Assembly (NCBI GenBank): GCA_028753945.1
Contig: JAPNXP010000002.1
Coordinates: forward strand, 5,704,001 to 5,768,000
Reading direction: 5' to 3'
Length of the DNA stretch: 64,000 nucleotides
Source: Hexactinellida sp. DTS-2022
Taxonomy: Eukaryota > Porifera > Hexactinellida
The position numbers and the translations under genes are program-made. This document shows positions 11,578 to 22,594 of this stretch, one piece after another (within the stretch, counting starts at the first letter, position 1; the number at the start of each line of letters is the position of its first letter). The notes under the pieces were generated by a model. That model saw only the letters and a list, made by a program, of their open reading frames with translations, was not told where the DNA came from and did no database searches.

Positions 11578-12416
11578 ATTAACTGCATATAATATAATTG
11601 AACCTTGCTTTATTCAACAACTGATCAAAAAGCTAGTGTTATGCATTTTCAAATTTTGGGAAAGAATGAGGGAAGGAGGGGGGGGGGGGGGGGTGATATT
11701 ATTAGGGTATGATCGAAAATACAAAGAATTTCTTCATAACTTTAGTATCCTAATAGATGGAGATTAGCTTTATATACTATTCGACAGCAAATTGGCGACT
11801 TACTATTACTAATTAATACATTTAAAGGGGCTAAGTCAAAAGATTTTGAAAATTCGGAGGATTTAAGGTCAATTATGTGAAAGTGACACATCAAAACTAT
11901 TAAACCGCAAGGGTCAAATCAATATATTTTTCGGATCTAAATTTCTTATAATCCTAGAAAGGAGTAAAGGCAACTTTTCCCTTAGGTAGAAGTTGATCCG
12001 ACCAATTGTACTTTTCTTGATCCGGCCTAACCTGTATGGTTACCTTCTAGCCTATGAAGCGAGTCCAATTTATCGTACAGCTCTTCTATTGCCAACACTC
12101 TTCTGGATATTCCATCTTTCTTGCCCTTAAGATACAGGATACTTGTTCCCTGATAAGACACCAACTCAAAACGGTCCTGAACCCTTTGCCATCTGGAAAG
12201 TTCATTCTTCTGGAGGACGGATGGTTTGGTACTTTGGAGTAAAGTTATTTTATTAGCTATATCAACTCGCGTAAAAGTAGCACTTGATGGCTCCGTCGAT
12301 ATAGTTAAGAGTGACTTGTCCAATTCACTCCTGGACATGTTCTCTTCCAGTCGATTCAAACGGTATTCACAAATAAGAGATATTTCGAATACGCCCATTG
12401 AACTATTTATAAGCAA

Positions 12417-12640
12417 CTTTGCAATTTTGTTAACAGTTACAGTTTATGCGATCACAAACCAGCGGATAACATCAAACAGATGTCATACTTCAATCTATTA
12501 GGCAACAATGCAATTGCAGGAAATACTTTGAACATTCTGATGCAATCACTATTTGTTTATGCTATCATCATACAATATTCTAAAAGTGATAATCGTCATT
12601 ATTTATAATACAGTTTAGACTGTTATTTGCTTACCTAATA
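12417..12640. other. No feature seen
   Basis: AT-rich sequence upstream of the broken integrase gene; it may contain the gene's lost 5' end, but no start or terminal repeat was recognised. Confidence 0.4.
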
Positions 12641-13204
12641 CACTGGCCAGCCAAAAGTATTTGAACATTAGAGATTTCAATGCCCACACAATACTCGTCT
12701 AGTAACTTATTAACGGCTAACTAAACTACTCTGAAATTACTATAAATAACTTATTATAGATATACATCACAAAATATTATGATTTCAATTTAATTTATAA
12801 AATATCCTTGAAGTGGCATAAGTATTTCTGCCACGTGCCACTTGTGGCATAAGTGGCACAAATTGAAATGTTACTGTATCACTGTAGAAAATATTCGGAT
12901 TGATTTGAAATTTTGCATTTAGAGTGATTTAACCATGAGGAATTCAAATCTGCTATCAGAATTAATATATTAACATTGCATCTTAATGATCATAAATTAA
13001 ATATTTAATTAGCTAATTAAATATTTAATGAGTTTAACGCCTCCATAAAAATTTAAATTCGAAAATTTTCCTGTTTTATTATACTTTACATATCTTTTCA
13101 TGTAAATAACCATTTTGTTGCATCTGCTAATGTTATTATGCTGGTATAACCTCAAATGTCTGAATACAAATTATTGCTGTTCAAATACTTTTGGCCGGTT
13201 AGTG
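12641..13204. mobile_element. Tc1/mariner-type MITE (TA TSD)
   Basis: Ends CACTGGCCAGCCAAAAGTAT and its inverted partner (ACTTTTGGCCGGTTAGTG) are flanked by TA on both sides (12639-12640, 13205-13206). About 27 bp of inverted repeat; no transposase. A related left end lies at 41238. Confidence 0.85.
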
Positions 13205-13289
13205 TACAGTCGCCGCTTAACTGGGTCTAACTACCCTCGGACCAGTGACACTATTATGCGCAGTTGGTGGTTTATAATATTATTGGACA

Positions 13290-14635
13290 CTACTAGAATA
13301 GAATATTATTAAATAGTACTGGCCAACTACAATTATAGAAAAATAAACGACACTCAATCAATAAATTGATTCCCATACCCTGATTCCCAATAATAGTCCT
13401 GCCTAGCATGGTCAACAAATACCACGCTAGGTTATTTAATATAATGAACCACAAGTATAAAAAATCCACAATCTCGCGTTTGCACTGGTGTAAACGCGAG
13501 ATTAACTAAACTTAGTAAATATCGCGTTTACACCAGTGTGAACGCGTGTACACCAGTCTCGCGTTTACACTGCAACATTTACATAGGAATGACACTTTGT
13601 AGTATCTGTGGCATACACTTCAACAAAATCATGTAGTTGATTTAACAAAAATAGACTCAAGTACTGAGAGCATGCTCATAATAGATATCATATCATATCA
13701 TATCGCATGCGAAAAGTAGCAAAATCGCATGCGAAAAGTAAAATTTAATACCTCATTTTAAGATTAGAAAATTGAATTTTTTCTACTATTTATTCGCGTT
13801 AATTTCATGTAAATATAAATGTTCTTCCCCTCAAACGCGTTAATTTCATGTATTTGAAACTGATCTGCTCCAATTCGCGTTAATTTCCATGACCTTAAGG
13901 TTCAGGTATACTCTACAAATATCGAATATTTAGATAAAATCCAATTCATTGTCTATTTCTCTTTTATTGCATTTTGGGATTGTATTGATATCAATGAGTA
14001 CTCTCAAGAGATTTCTAGGAAAGATTCCTATTATTTTTCCAGTTTGACATACTTTGGTCACCTCAATTTCGAAATAATTGCTGTAAATTCTTTTTCAAAA
14101 GCCGCTATCTCAAAACTAACATTTTCAGAATTGCGGAAGAATTCATTTTCTCAATTTTGGTCGTAGAATCAAAAACTCAACGGTTTCGGAGAGATCTCGT
14201 AAAGATACAACTTTTCAGTGCTGCGATTTACCCTAATATGAATAGTTCATCTGTTTTTTGGATTTTGGATAAGGAAAATCTTCATTTGAAAATCGACATC
14301 ACATAAAAGTATTTAAATCCAGAAAAATGTAGATATTCACAATTCCTGTATTCAAAAGTTATATTACATCCAGCTAAACACATTTTATCAATAATATTCT
14401 TTTATTGTTTTTCTTTTCTGATTGATCTATTCCGAAAAAATGCTGAAATTTAAAAAAGGTCTTTTACTCTATTAGTTAGTTTATTTGCCAATATTATTGT
14501 ATTTTTGGCATCCTGAGGATGAAGTAAATCCACAGTAAAAAAATTAATTAATTCGGGTAAATACTTATGGTAGAAGTACTCTAGAGGATACCTGAACCTT
14601 AATTTGATGGCGCGTTAATTTCCTATAATAAGGTA
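13290..14635 (+). repeat. GCGTTAATTTCC repeat family, copy 2 (split by a TTAA element)
   Basis: It is the reverse-oriented partner of 869-4850: a shared end (GGTCAACAAATACCAC near 13411), the CGCGAGATT palindromes (13470-13585), two GCATGCGA motifs (13697-13742), GCGTTAATTTC motifs and the terminal GCGCGTTAATTTCCTATAAT. It is interrupted by the element at 13899-14598. The 15-bp array is almost absent here, showing that array length varies between copies. Confidence 0.65.
13899..14598. mobile_element. TTAA MITE (GGTTCAGGTATA family), copy A
   Basis: Termini are GGTTCAGGTATACTCTAC and GGATACCTGAACC, flanked by TTAA on both sides (13895-13898, 14599-14602). TTAA duplication is typical of piggyBac and Kolobok groups. 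The matching empty site CCATGACCTTAATTT is present in the other copy of the target repeat at about 3583-3607. Relatives: 21691-22387, 25848-26722, 27937-28445, 55950-56565 and 62311-62621. Confidence 0.92.
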
Positions 14636-14689
14636 CTTAATGAATCACTAACAAACTACAATTGTGGGCAACTATACTTGTGCTGAAAC

Positions 14690-14967
14690 CATAGGCGCCA
14701 AGTTTGGGGTTATGGGGGGGTCCAACTGGGAGGATCTGGGGGGTCAATCCCCGGACTTGTCGGAGTGTCGGTGAATTTATATTTATATGAAAGTGGTCCT
14801 TTTGATCGAGCGAGGGATAATAGAGAGTGAGAATCACGTTTGTTTACTCTATATTTCCAGATTTTGTTTCTGAAGAAACAAATCTTGAAATATTAAGTGG
14901 ACCCGCCCAGGTTGGACCAGGTTGGACCCCCCAGCTTTGATTATATTCCCCAAACTTGGCGCCTGTG
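14690..14967. mobile_element. hAT MITE (CATAGGCGCCAAG family), 8-bp TSD
   Basis: Starts CATAGGCGCCAAGTTTGG, ends CCAAACTTGGCGCCTGTG, flanked by GCTGAAAC (14682-14689, 14968-14975). No coding capacity. A second copy with a different duplication is at 36947-37240. Confidence 0.92.
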
Positions 14968-15401
14968 GCTGAAACCAAACAGGATTTGGTATAACATGGT
15001 TTCAATTTGATTAGCTAATTGACTTATGGTCTATATAATTGACAGACACATGGTATCTGCTGCATCCTGGAATTGTATATATAGTGGCTGATTATTGTGG
15101 AATATTAACCAAAACACTTATTAACTAGAAGCCCAAATTTTTAGGATGGGTGTCTCATGGGTTACAGATGTGCACCTGGAGTACGATTTTTGATTAACAA
15201 ATTTTGGACAAATTTTTAACACCTTTCAAAATTTATCTGGTTCATAACTCAGAAAATGTTATACTAAAGCCACAATTTTTTGCACTATTAGATTAACGAT
15301 AAAATTCTGCGTCTGATGGGAGAATAAATTCTTTTAATAATGGGTTAAATTTTTGCTATAAATGGGTGTTGATATTTCCTTGTTTACTCACACTTCAATT
15401 T

Positions 15402-15700
15402 GAATCTGTACATTCTGATCAAATTTATTGTTGAACTTTGATCGAATTTTCAGATGTCGAACTATGATCAACTGATGAAAAATGCAAATTTCGATCAAAG
15501 TTCTACTTGAACAACCCATGTAGAATTCTGATCGAATTCATGTAGAACTTTGATCAAATATTTGAAATTGAAAGATGCGTAGAACTTTGATCGAATTTAA
15601 TCAAAATTCTACTACAATTGGAGCATGTAGAATTCTGATCGAATTCATGTAGAACTTTGATCGAATATGAAGAACTTTAATCGAGTGATCAAAAAAACTT
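15402..15700 (+). repeat. MULE left terminal inverted repeat
   Basis: Built almost entirely from a reiterated unit close to GTAGAACTTTGATCGAAT in both orientations, about ten copies. The sequence pairs with 20450-20719 over its whole length with scattered differences. Confidence 0.88.
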
Positions 15701-15918
15701 TTTCGTTCTTCTATAAATAATTAGAGCGAACTGCCCTTGCATAAGTGTACGACAAATTAGGTGGTTTGGTTTAGTTAGCCACCAAACATCTTTCTTAAGC
15801 CACCAAATTTTGCCTTTGGTGGCTTAACTAATCCACCATAAATTGTGGATTATTTGAATTTGAGTTAATTGTATTTTTTGTTGCATCATTTGTTATTAAC
15901 ATTAGTGTTGTTTTACGG

Positions 15919-17761
15919 CACGGGTGCCCAACTCAATTTTAACTGCGGGCCACATTGGTTTCCTCAAATATTTAGGTGGTCCATAAAGGCCAATTAATAA
16001 ATTTCAGATATATTAGGGGGAGATAGTTAGGGGTATTCAAGCGGAAATGGAACAGAAAAGGTTAAGGCCCCTCTCGGGTTAATTTTGAATTATTTAAATA
16101 ATTGAGTATATTTCGTTTTTATTAGTTATAATACCCGGGAAGATAATATAGGAAAATTTGGCTTAATTCTGAGGACAATTGAACTCACTAGAGCAATTTG
16201 AAATTGGGGAATGTCTGTTATATGGCCAAATTGAGAGTAATATATATTACGGCCACACAATGCTGGTCAGATAAATTGAGATTCGATTGTTTTTGGATAG
16301 TACACCAGAAAGTATAGCCACATTGAAAATTTCAGGTGAATCTGATTAATAGTTTTGCTGTAGCGACCATTATACGATTCAGGAATGTGAAGGACATCAT
16401 GGAGGGTGACTTTTTCAAATGGAATGAAAGTTTAGTAGGCTGGCACTGCCACAATTTGTTTTCAATATAGTTGTTATTCATACAAAAGTATATTTGCATA
16501 TCTACTTAGGTTGTAAACCTAAATTTTCAACATTCCAAAAATTAAGTTCCGAGTTATAGTCATTTGAAGTCATATTTGGACTGTCAAGGTGCCTAGTCTG
16601 ACTTCAAAGGGCAGTAACTCTGAAAGTTTGCATTGTAAAGTTTTGATCAAGGCTCATTCCTAAATTAAATGTATATTCAATAGTTTACACTTGGTTTCAA
16701 ACAATTTGGATAAAAACTGTGAACGCTTTAGCATTTTAAACTTTCTGACGTTTCAACTCATTGGGTGGTCCTTTTACATCTCTATATTGAATCTCAGAAA
16801 CCCGTCGTCCAATAAATAAAATTTTGGGTGCAAAATGCTCGCAATTCCCGGTTTCCTATCCCTCCATAATACATTTTATGACCCTAACTCGCACAATTTT
16901 TCCAAATGACCATATATGGGCATAAAACGTGCCCATTTTTGATGATTTATGATTTTTTTTCTCGAGAACTATAAACTCTAGAGCTTAGCTCTAAATTCCT
17001 ATCACATCAATGTAATATTGCAAACCCATTAGATTAACAATTGAAAACGAATTCGAAAAGATTGGTATCCTATATATTGACCGGAATACCCTCATAATAG
17101 TGTGAAAAGTAAATTAAAAATTTATTCATTTTTGGTTCAACTTTTGCAAATTTGGTCCAAATTGTTTGAAACCAAGTCTGAACTAATGAAGACATATGTA
17201 ATTCTAGGGGATTTTTCAAAGTAACATATAACAATCAAACTTTAAGTATTCTATATCATTGAAGTTCGACTTGGGCCGCATATTTACATAATTCGTCGAA
17301 TAATGCGAAAATTGGCAGTCAAAATGTAACTTCAAAGGGCTATAACTCCCAAAGTTTGTATGCTAGAGGTTAGTTTGAAAAATCCCCCCGAATTACATAT
17401 GTCCTCTTTAGTTTAGACTTGGTTTCAAACAATTTAGACCAAATTTGCAATAGTTGAACCAAATGTAAATATATTTTTAATTGAAAATTGACTTTTTCAT
17501 GATGATACACACATTCCTAAGCACTAAACTGGTATTATCAGCAAAAGTAGGGCTCAGATTCACTTGAAATTTTCAATGCATCTATTCTATACTGGGTACT
17601 ATACGAAAACAGTCTAATCTCAAATACTAAATTAACCAAAGAGGGGCCTTAAGAAACACATCTAAAATCATTACAGACTACATAAAATGATCAAAAATAT
17701 TAACCGGATTAAATTTACGCGGGCCGGGTCCGGCCTGCGGGCCGTATGTTGGGCACCCCTG
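15919..17761. mobile_element. hAT element inserted in the MULE, 8-bp TSD
   Basis: Ends CACGGGTGCCCAACTC and GTTGGGCACCCCTG; exact duplication TTTTACGG (15911-15918, 17762-17769). Subterminal GCGGGCCACATTGG and GCCTGCGGGCCGTATG are typical of the widespread CAGGGGTGCCCAAC hAT MITEs. Nearly all the interior is the TTAA foldback at 16066-17648; no transposase. Confidence 0.92.
16066..17648. mobile_element. TTAA foldback element inside the hAT
   Basis: Termini GGCCCCTCT... and ...AGAGGGGCC, flanked by TTAA (16062-16065, 17649-17652). The arms are diverged inverted repeats of several hundred bp (TTGAAAATTTCA near 16324; its partner near 17558). No gene. A further copy runs from 62622 to the window end. 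Confidence 0.82.
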
Positions 17762-17769
17762 TTTTACGG

Positions 17770-18175
17770 CATCATAACTTTGTTAATTAAAATCCGAGGT
17801 TGCCATTGGGTTCAAAGGTATAAAGTGAAAAATCCCATTTTCACTTTCACTTTCAATTTAAAGTGAATTAAGTAATTTTCAATTTCACATAAACATTCCT
17901 GGGCAGCTATGAGTTAATAGAAGCTGCACTAAATGTTAGATTATGTACAAAGTCAATAATAGTTTGTCCTTTGATAGCGATAGCAAAGTTCACAAAATGC
18001 AACTTATTATTTTAAAGTAAATCACTCTAATAACATATGATAAATATAACTATAGGGTGAAATTCGTTAGCTATATTTAGCTAATATAGCATCACTAAAC
18101 TATACTAAACACTAAACTATACTAATGAATCTAATTTTGGCATAAAACTGAGATGTCAAATGTTGGGTTGACTTG
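17770..18175. other. MULE 3' non-coding part
   Basis: AT-rich sequence between the hAT insertion and the end of the transposase frame. A short ACTAAACTATACTAAAC direct duplication lies near 18095-18120. No separate gene. Confidence 0.5.
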
Positions 18176-19782
18176 CTATTGGAAAATCTGTATCTTGTTC
18201 GTTATAATAGCACGACAGAAGAGGCATATATCACCGGGATTAAAATTCGATTCACAATTTCCACATACTTGTGCCTGTCCACACGGTATGAAAGCAAAGG
18301 TTGAATCTCTAGTGATCAAACAAATTGCACAAGGATTTATCACCAAAAGTTCTAGATCGCTTGTACCTTCAGAATCTTCATCATTACTTTCGTCCAATTC
18401 TGTAGATTCAGAGTAATTATGAAATTGAGGATTACCAATGGTATTTGAAATTCCTTTAATATATTCTAGTGCTGTGCATTCTTTTCTTTCAAGTTTTTCT
18501 TTACATTCAATTCTCTTTTTCTCATTATTTATTTCCTTTGTGTTCCGCTCGCCAATATCTAAACCATTCTTTAATCTCTGATATTCAAGATCTTATTTTT
18601 CAGCGTCTTTTCGAGAGATTCCATGAAAGCCCATATATTAGGCTTCTTCACACGGATGAAAGATTTCAGACCCCGATGATATACTTCAGAACAGTTATTT
18701 GTTTTCTGTATAGAATGGTATATTGATAAATCATTTCTTTTGATCCATTCTCTCTTTATGTAACTTTTAAGCTTTTGAAGATTAATAATTTCATTGTCAT
18801 TCAGATTTATTGGTGTAACATCAGATAGCAATCTGTAGACTGATGCAATTTCTTCTCCAGGTAACATGGGAAGTACCATAATAGACCTAATCCATCCATT
18901 AAATTCAGATTTCTTTGCATAATTGGAAGAAAGATGTAATTTTGTTAACTTTTTCCCAATAGCCTTTGAATAATGAAAAAGACATCCAGATAATTCTATT
19001 GAATTGAAAGCTGTACGAAATGAATTTCTTGATGCTTTTTCATAGTCACCTACTGCTAATTTTGGTTTGAAATCAGGCATCAATTCTATTACCTTTTGCA
19101 GAACAGCATCATAGAGAGATTGAGATTTTTTTGACATTAATATATGTATGGCTGGCATAGCATGATGACCTTCTTGTAGGAAAATAGTGAACAACTGGTA
19201 GAATAATTTCGGGACGACATAAAATGTTGCGTCAAAATTTATAGCATCAATATTTTTGAGAGAATCAAGTATTAGATCTGACCAGAATTGAGAAGCGAAA
19301 CCTTCTAATGAAATTACCATTGATTGAAAAAAGGGTGAAAAACGTGTTTGTTTGATCATTACTTCAAATTGTTCAGGTGTTTTAGGATTGCCTGGTAATT
19401 CAAGTCTTCTTCTTTTCACCATCGTATTGCGGACGCTTCGATAACTCAATAATGCACCTGCCTGATCTGTAGAAGTCACTTCATCAAAAATTTGCCTAAG
19501 ATTATCTGTTGACGATTCTGCAGCACGTTTGATTTTATTATTGAGAATAATTACACTGGATTTATAAGAGGCTTCTGTGTGATTATGAAATTGTTTTGAG
19601 TAGAAAAGATTGCATATGAGATCAATTCGCCCTGTACCAAGACAATTTATTCCATTACTCCTCCAAAGACTACACCTCAAATGAATGGATGTTGAGGTCG
19701 ATGAGGATTGAATATATCGAAAACTTTGACATCCATAGTTCACAGAACCAATCTTTTTACCTTCAATAATTTTATATTCCAT
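18176..19782 (-). pseudogene. MULE transposase with FLYWCH-like and RING fingers (one frameshift)
   Basis: Starting at ATG 19782, a 403-residue frame carries a FLYWCH-like Cys/Cys/His-x-His region (residues about 36-68). The MULE catalytic core follows: INFDATFYV (Asp 184), AVGDYEKA (Asp 246), GCLFHYSKA (C-x2-H, 267-270) and NNCSEVYHRGLK (Glu 366). The frame ends at 18571. Another frame picks up exactly there (EYQRLKNGLDIGERN) and continues through a charged linker into a RING-like C-terminus: CAIC, IPCGQAQVCGNC, CLFCR, ending at 18176. In that finger the usual His after PCG is Gln. A single small frameshift near 18590 therefore separates two parts of one protein of about 530 residues. The role is transposition of the 15402-20719 element. 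Confidence 0.87.
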
Positions 19783-19866
19783 CGATAGAAACTAATATAA
19801 TGTGTATGTTTTGATAAAGAAAAGTAGTTGAGAAAAATACAAACTACTGATTGAAACAAATATATA

Positions 19867-20344
19867 CAGTACCCGGACAAAAGTATTCGACCACCCAACA
19901 TTTTCCCATTGAATTAGTACTATAGTAGGCCTAATAATATTGTTCAATGTATTAAAACTTTATGACATATTGTTATTTTGAATTCAGATTCGTTTTCTAC
20001 GCAATCGAATTACCCATTGTAGATGCTTCCAATTGATTACATATTAATTCGGTTGAAAATTTTCATCAAATGACAACATGTGCCACCAGTTCCCATCTCT
20101 CCCATAGTGGAAATTTGGGAAAAGTTGTGCATAATGGCACAGGAAGATAATTTATAACCAAATCAAAAAGGATTGAATTGAAAGCTCCTACAATTGTAAA
20201 TTCGAATGTGCAGAATACGAATATGTAATCGAAATAGCAATATCTCATGTAATTTTAAAACATCATCTTCCATTGTTAACCCCACTATAGTGCTATTTTC
20301 AATGGGAAAATGTTGGGTGGTCGAATACTTTTGTCCGGGTAGTG
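19867..20344. mobile_element. TA MITE (CAGTACCCGGACAAAAG family), copy 1
   Basis: Ends CAGTACCCGGACAAAAGT and ACTTTTGTCCGGGTAGTG, TA on each side (19865-19866, 20345-20346). About 50 bp of inverted repeat. It lies between the MULE gene start and the right MULE end. A sister copy is 35369-35849. Confidence 0.92.
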
Positions 20345-20449
20345 TAAGGGAGCATCTATGCATATACGATGTTGTTTGAAAATGAACACACACGTTGAAT
20401 CCCAAAATAAATTTGCGATCGTAATAACAACAATGGTGTCTAAAAACAA

Positions 20450-20719
20450 GATCATTTTGGATCAAAGTTCTACATGAATTCGATCAAAATTCTACATGCT
20501 CCAATTGAAGTAGAACTTTGATCAAATTCGATCAAAGTTCTACGCATCTTTCAATTTTAAATATTTGATCAAAGTTCTACATGATTTCGATCAGAATTAT
20601 ACATGGGTTGTTCAAGTAGAACTTTGATCGAAATTGGCATTTTTCATCAGTTGATCATAGTTCGACATCTGAAAATTCGATCAAAGTTCTACAATAAATT
20701 CGATCAGAATGTACAGATT
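20450..20719 (-). repeat. MULE right terminal inverted repeat
   Basis: Reverse complement of 15402-15700 with about a dozen visible differences and one missing segment. It is the end proximal to the transposase start and so probably contains its promoter. Confidence 0.88.
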
Positions 20720-20728
20720 CTTCAATTT

Positions 20729-21686
20729 CAGTAAACTGTTAATAAACAAAGCATCATGTTATCAAAAATTCACCTAATGACAAAGCCACACCATAGCAAT
20801 CTATATACAAAGGCAATGGCACTCTAGTAAATTACTGGACCATGGATGGCAATTACCATGGGATTATTCTATACAATAACTTGAAATTTAAAGATGATTT
20901 GAGTATTTATGGTCAATTCACCTACTTTATGCCCCTTAGAACTTATTTTTGGAATAACTGCGAAAATATATACTTGATTTTCAGGGATATTCACTATATT
21001 AATCTAGCGGTAACATTTGTTTGAATTCATCCGTACAGAACGATTAAAATTCGTTTAGATCATATTCACGTTCAAGAAATACAAGTACTGAATGATTATA
21101 GAAGTTATAAACACTTGATTAGCTTACTAATTTCTACATTCTGCCCAATAAACGTCAGAGTAGTGAGAGTACGAATTTTACTAACCACATAATACCCACC
21201 CATAATCAATTGAAAATTGAAGAGTACGTAGATAACACTGTAAGAATACATAATAAAATGCTATCTCGATCCCATGACGAGGTATGTAGAGCAATAACGA
21301 GGTTATAACAAGATACACTAAAATTTTTGCCTATTATACTTGTAAATCCTTATTATGATTGTTAATCCAGGTATAGAGCAGCTTAACTTCACTATTAATT
21401 AACAAGATTGAAAATTTACCCAAGAAATCTAAATTTTATTAAGTTATAGTAGAACTCGATTTCTTAATTTCGTGTTGGTTAAATAATTACAAACAAAAAT
21501 CTAAACCGCACGGGTATTTAAACATGAGCAAATATATAAAATCATCCACGTATATTTATGGGGCTGCAAGTTTCTTAGGAATTTTATCGGTTAATTAAAT
21601 AAAAATAAAAGACCATTCCTTTATTTTCTACACAACACTGGGTCATCAATTTTATACCAAACAATCCTATTGTTCAGAAGACTTTG
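20729..21686. other. No gene seen
   Basis: AT-rich sequence with a 60-codon frame at 20842-21024 that shows no motif. Nothing else was recognised. Confidence 0.5.
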
Positions 21687-21690
21687 TTAA

Positions 21691-22387
21691 GGTTCAGGTA
21701 TCCTCTAGAGTACATCTACCATAAGTATTTACCCGAATTAATTAATTTTTTTAGAGCGGATTTGCTTCATCCTCAGGATGCCAAAAATACAATAATATTG
21801 GCAAATAAACTAATAGAGGAAAAAACTTTTTTTAAATTTAACCATTTTTGCGGAATAGATCAATCAGAAAAGATAAACAATACCAAGAATATTATTGATA
21901 AAATGTGTTTAGCTGGATGTAATATAACTTTTGAGTACAGGAATTGTGAATATCTACATTTTTCTGGATTTCAAATACTATAATGTTATGTCGATTTTCA
22001 AATGAAGATTTTCCTTATCCAAAATCCAAAAAACAGATGAACTATTCATATTAGGGTAAATCGCAGCACTAAAAGTTGTATCTTCACGAGATCTCTCCGA
22101 AACCGTTGAGTTTTTGATTCTACGACCAAAATTGACAAAATGACTTCTTCCGCAATTCTGAAAATGTTAGTTTTGAGATAGCGGCTTTTGAAAAAAAAAT
22201 TTACAGCAATAATTCCTAAATTCATGTGACCAAAGTGTGTCAAACTGGAAAAATAATAGGAATCTTTCTTACAAATCTCTTGAGAGTACTCATTGGTATC
22301 AATACAATCCCAAAATGCAATAAAAGAGAAATAGACAATGATTTGTATTTATCTAAATATTCGAAATTTGTAGAGTATACCTGAACC
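21691..22387. mobile_element. TTAA MITE (GGTTCAGGTATA family), copy B
   Basis: Flanked by TTAA (21687-21690, 22388-22391) with ends GGTTCAGGTATCCTCTAG and GAGTATACCTGAACC. It is in the reverse orientation to copy A and almost the same length. Confidence 0.93.
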
Positions 22388-22594
22388 TTAATAATATGTC
22401 TCTGATTAGCAAAATTGCTCATTAATTAAGTTAATATAGATAATTAATTTAATTGGAGATTCTACTACAATAATGAGATTAATATGAATATGCTAAAGAA
22501 TAGTACTACATATTCTTGTAACTTTAGGTAACTGAAAGGCATGGAGTAGAGAAAAGAGATTTGAGATCGCTAAAATGAAGATACGTGTTTATGT

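Larger units (their letters stand above)
8801..12029 (+). mobile_element. Intact DNA transposon, about 395-bp TIRs, 8-bp TSD
   Basis: The ends are TAGGCCGGATCAAGAAAAGT and its exact reverse complement, and an exact duplication ACCTGTAT flanks them (8793-8800 and 12030-12037). The inverted repeats run about 8801-9195 and 11635-12029, with only about three substitutions in the first 337 bp; most other differences are in the length of a poly-C tract (9139; complement near 11680). It carries one gene, 9412-11577, with no internal stop. Near-identical long repeats plus an open gene suggest recent insertion. The 8-bp duplication fits hAT, P, Zisupton or Novosib types; the protein points to a divergent hAT-like family. 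Confidence 0.95.
7156..12416 (-). pseudogene. DDE integrase (KRBA2/Ginger-like), disrupted by a transposon
   Basis: Read on the minus strand, the first part (12416-12030) ends with the start of an HHCC zinc finger. The transposon 8801-12029 follows, and the finger resumes at 8800 (KYHGVTEKICGLFVKTCHVC). Next comes the integrase core: QMDLIDM (first Asp), HSDNGREF (second Asp) and SQGAVERDI (Glu, 37 residues later). The C-terminal part has Cys/His pairs (CVVC, CPRC, HIIC) and then a DSVLIPI / GPRNILG region. Without the insertion and its 8-bp duplication the zinc finger reads straight through. Other damage is a frameshift near 8640 and an in-frame stop at 8446-8448. The family is known from Ginger-type and gypsy-integrase-derived elements (KRBA2-like proteins). 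No terminal repeats of the parent element were found. Confidence 0.85.
15402..20719 (-). mobile_element. Mutator-like element (MULE) with about 300-bp TIRs
   Basis: Inverted ends begin AATCTGTACATTCTGATC and run for about 300 bp. They are flanked by CTTCAATTT (15393-15401 and 20720-20728); the duplication is 9 bp, or 8 bp if the first G is part of the repeat. Nine-base duplications and long inverted repeats are typical of MULEs. The transposase gene (18176-19782, minus strand) lies inside. A hAT (15919-17761) and a TA MITE (19867-20344) are later insertions; without them the element is about 3 kb. Confidence 0.88.
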
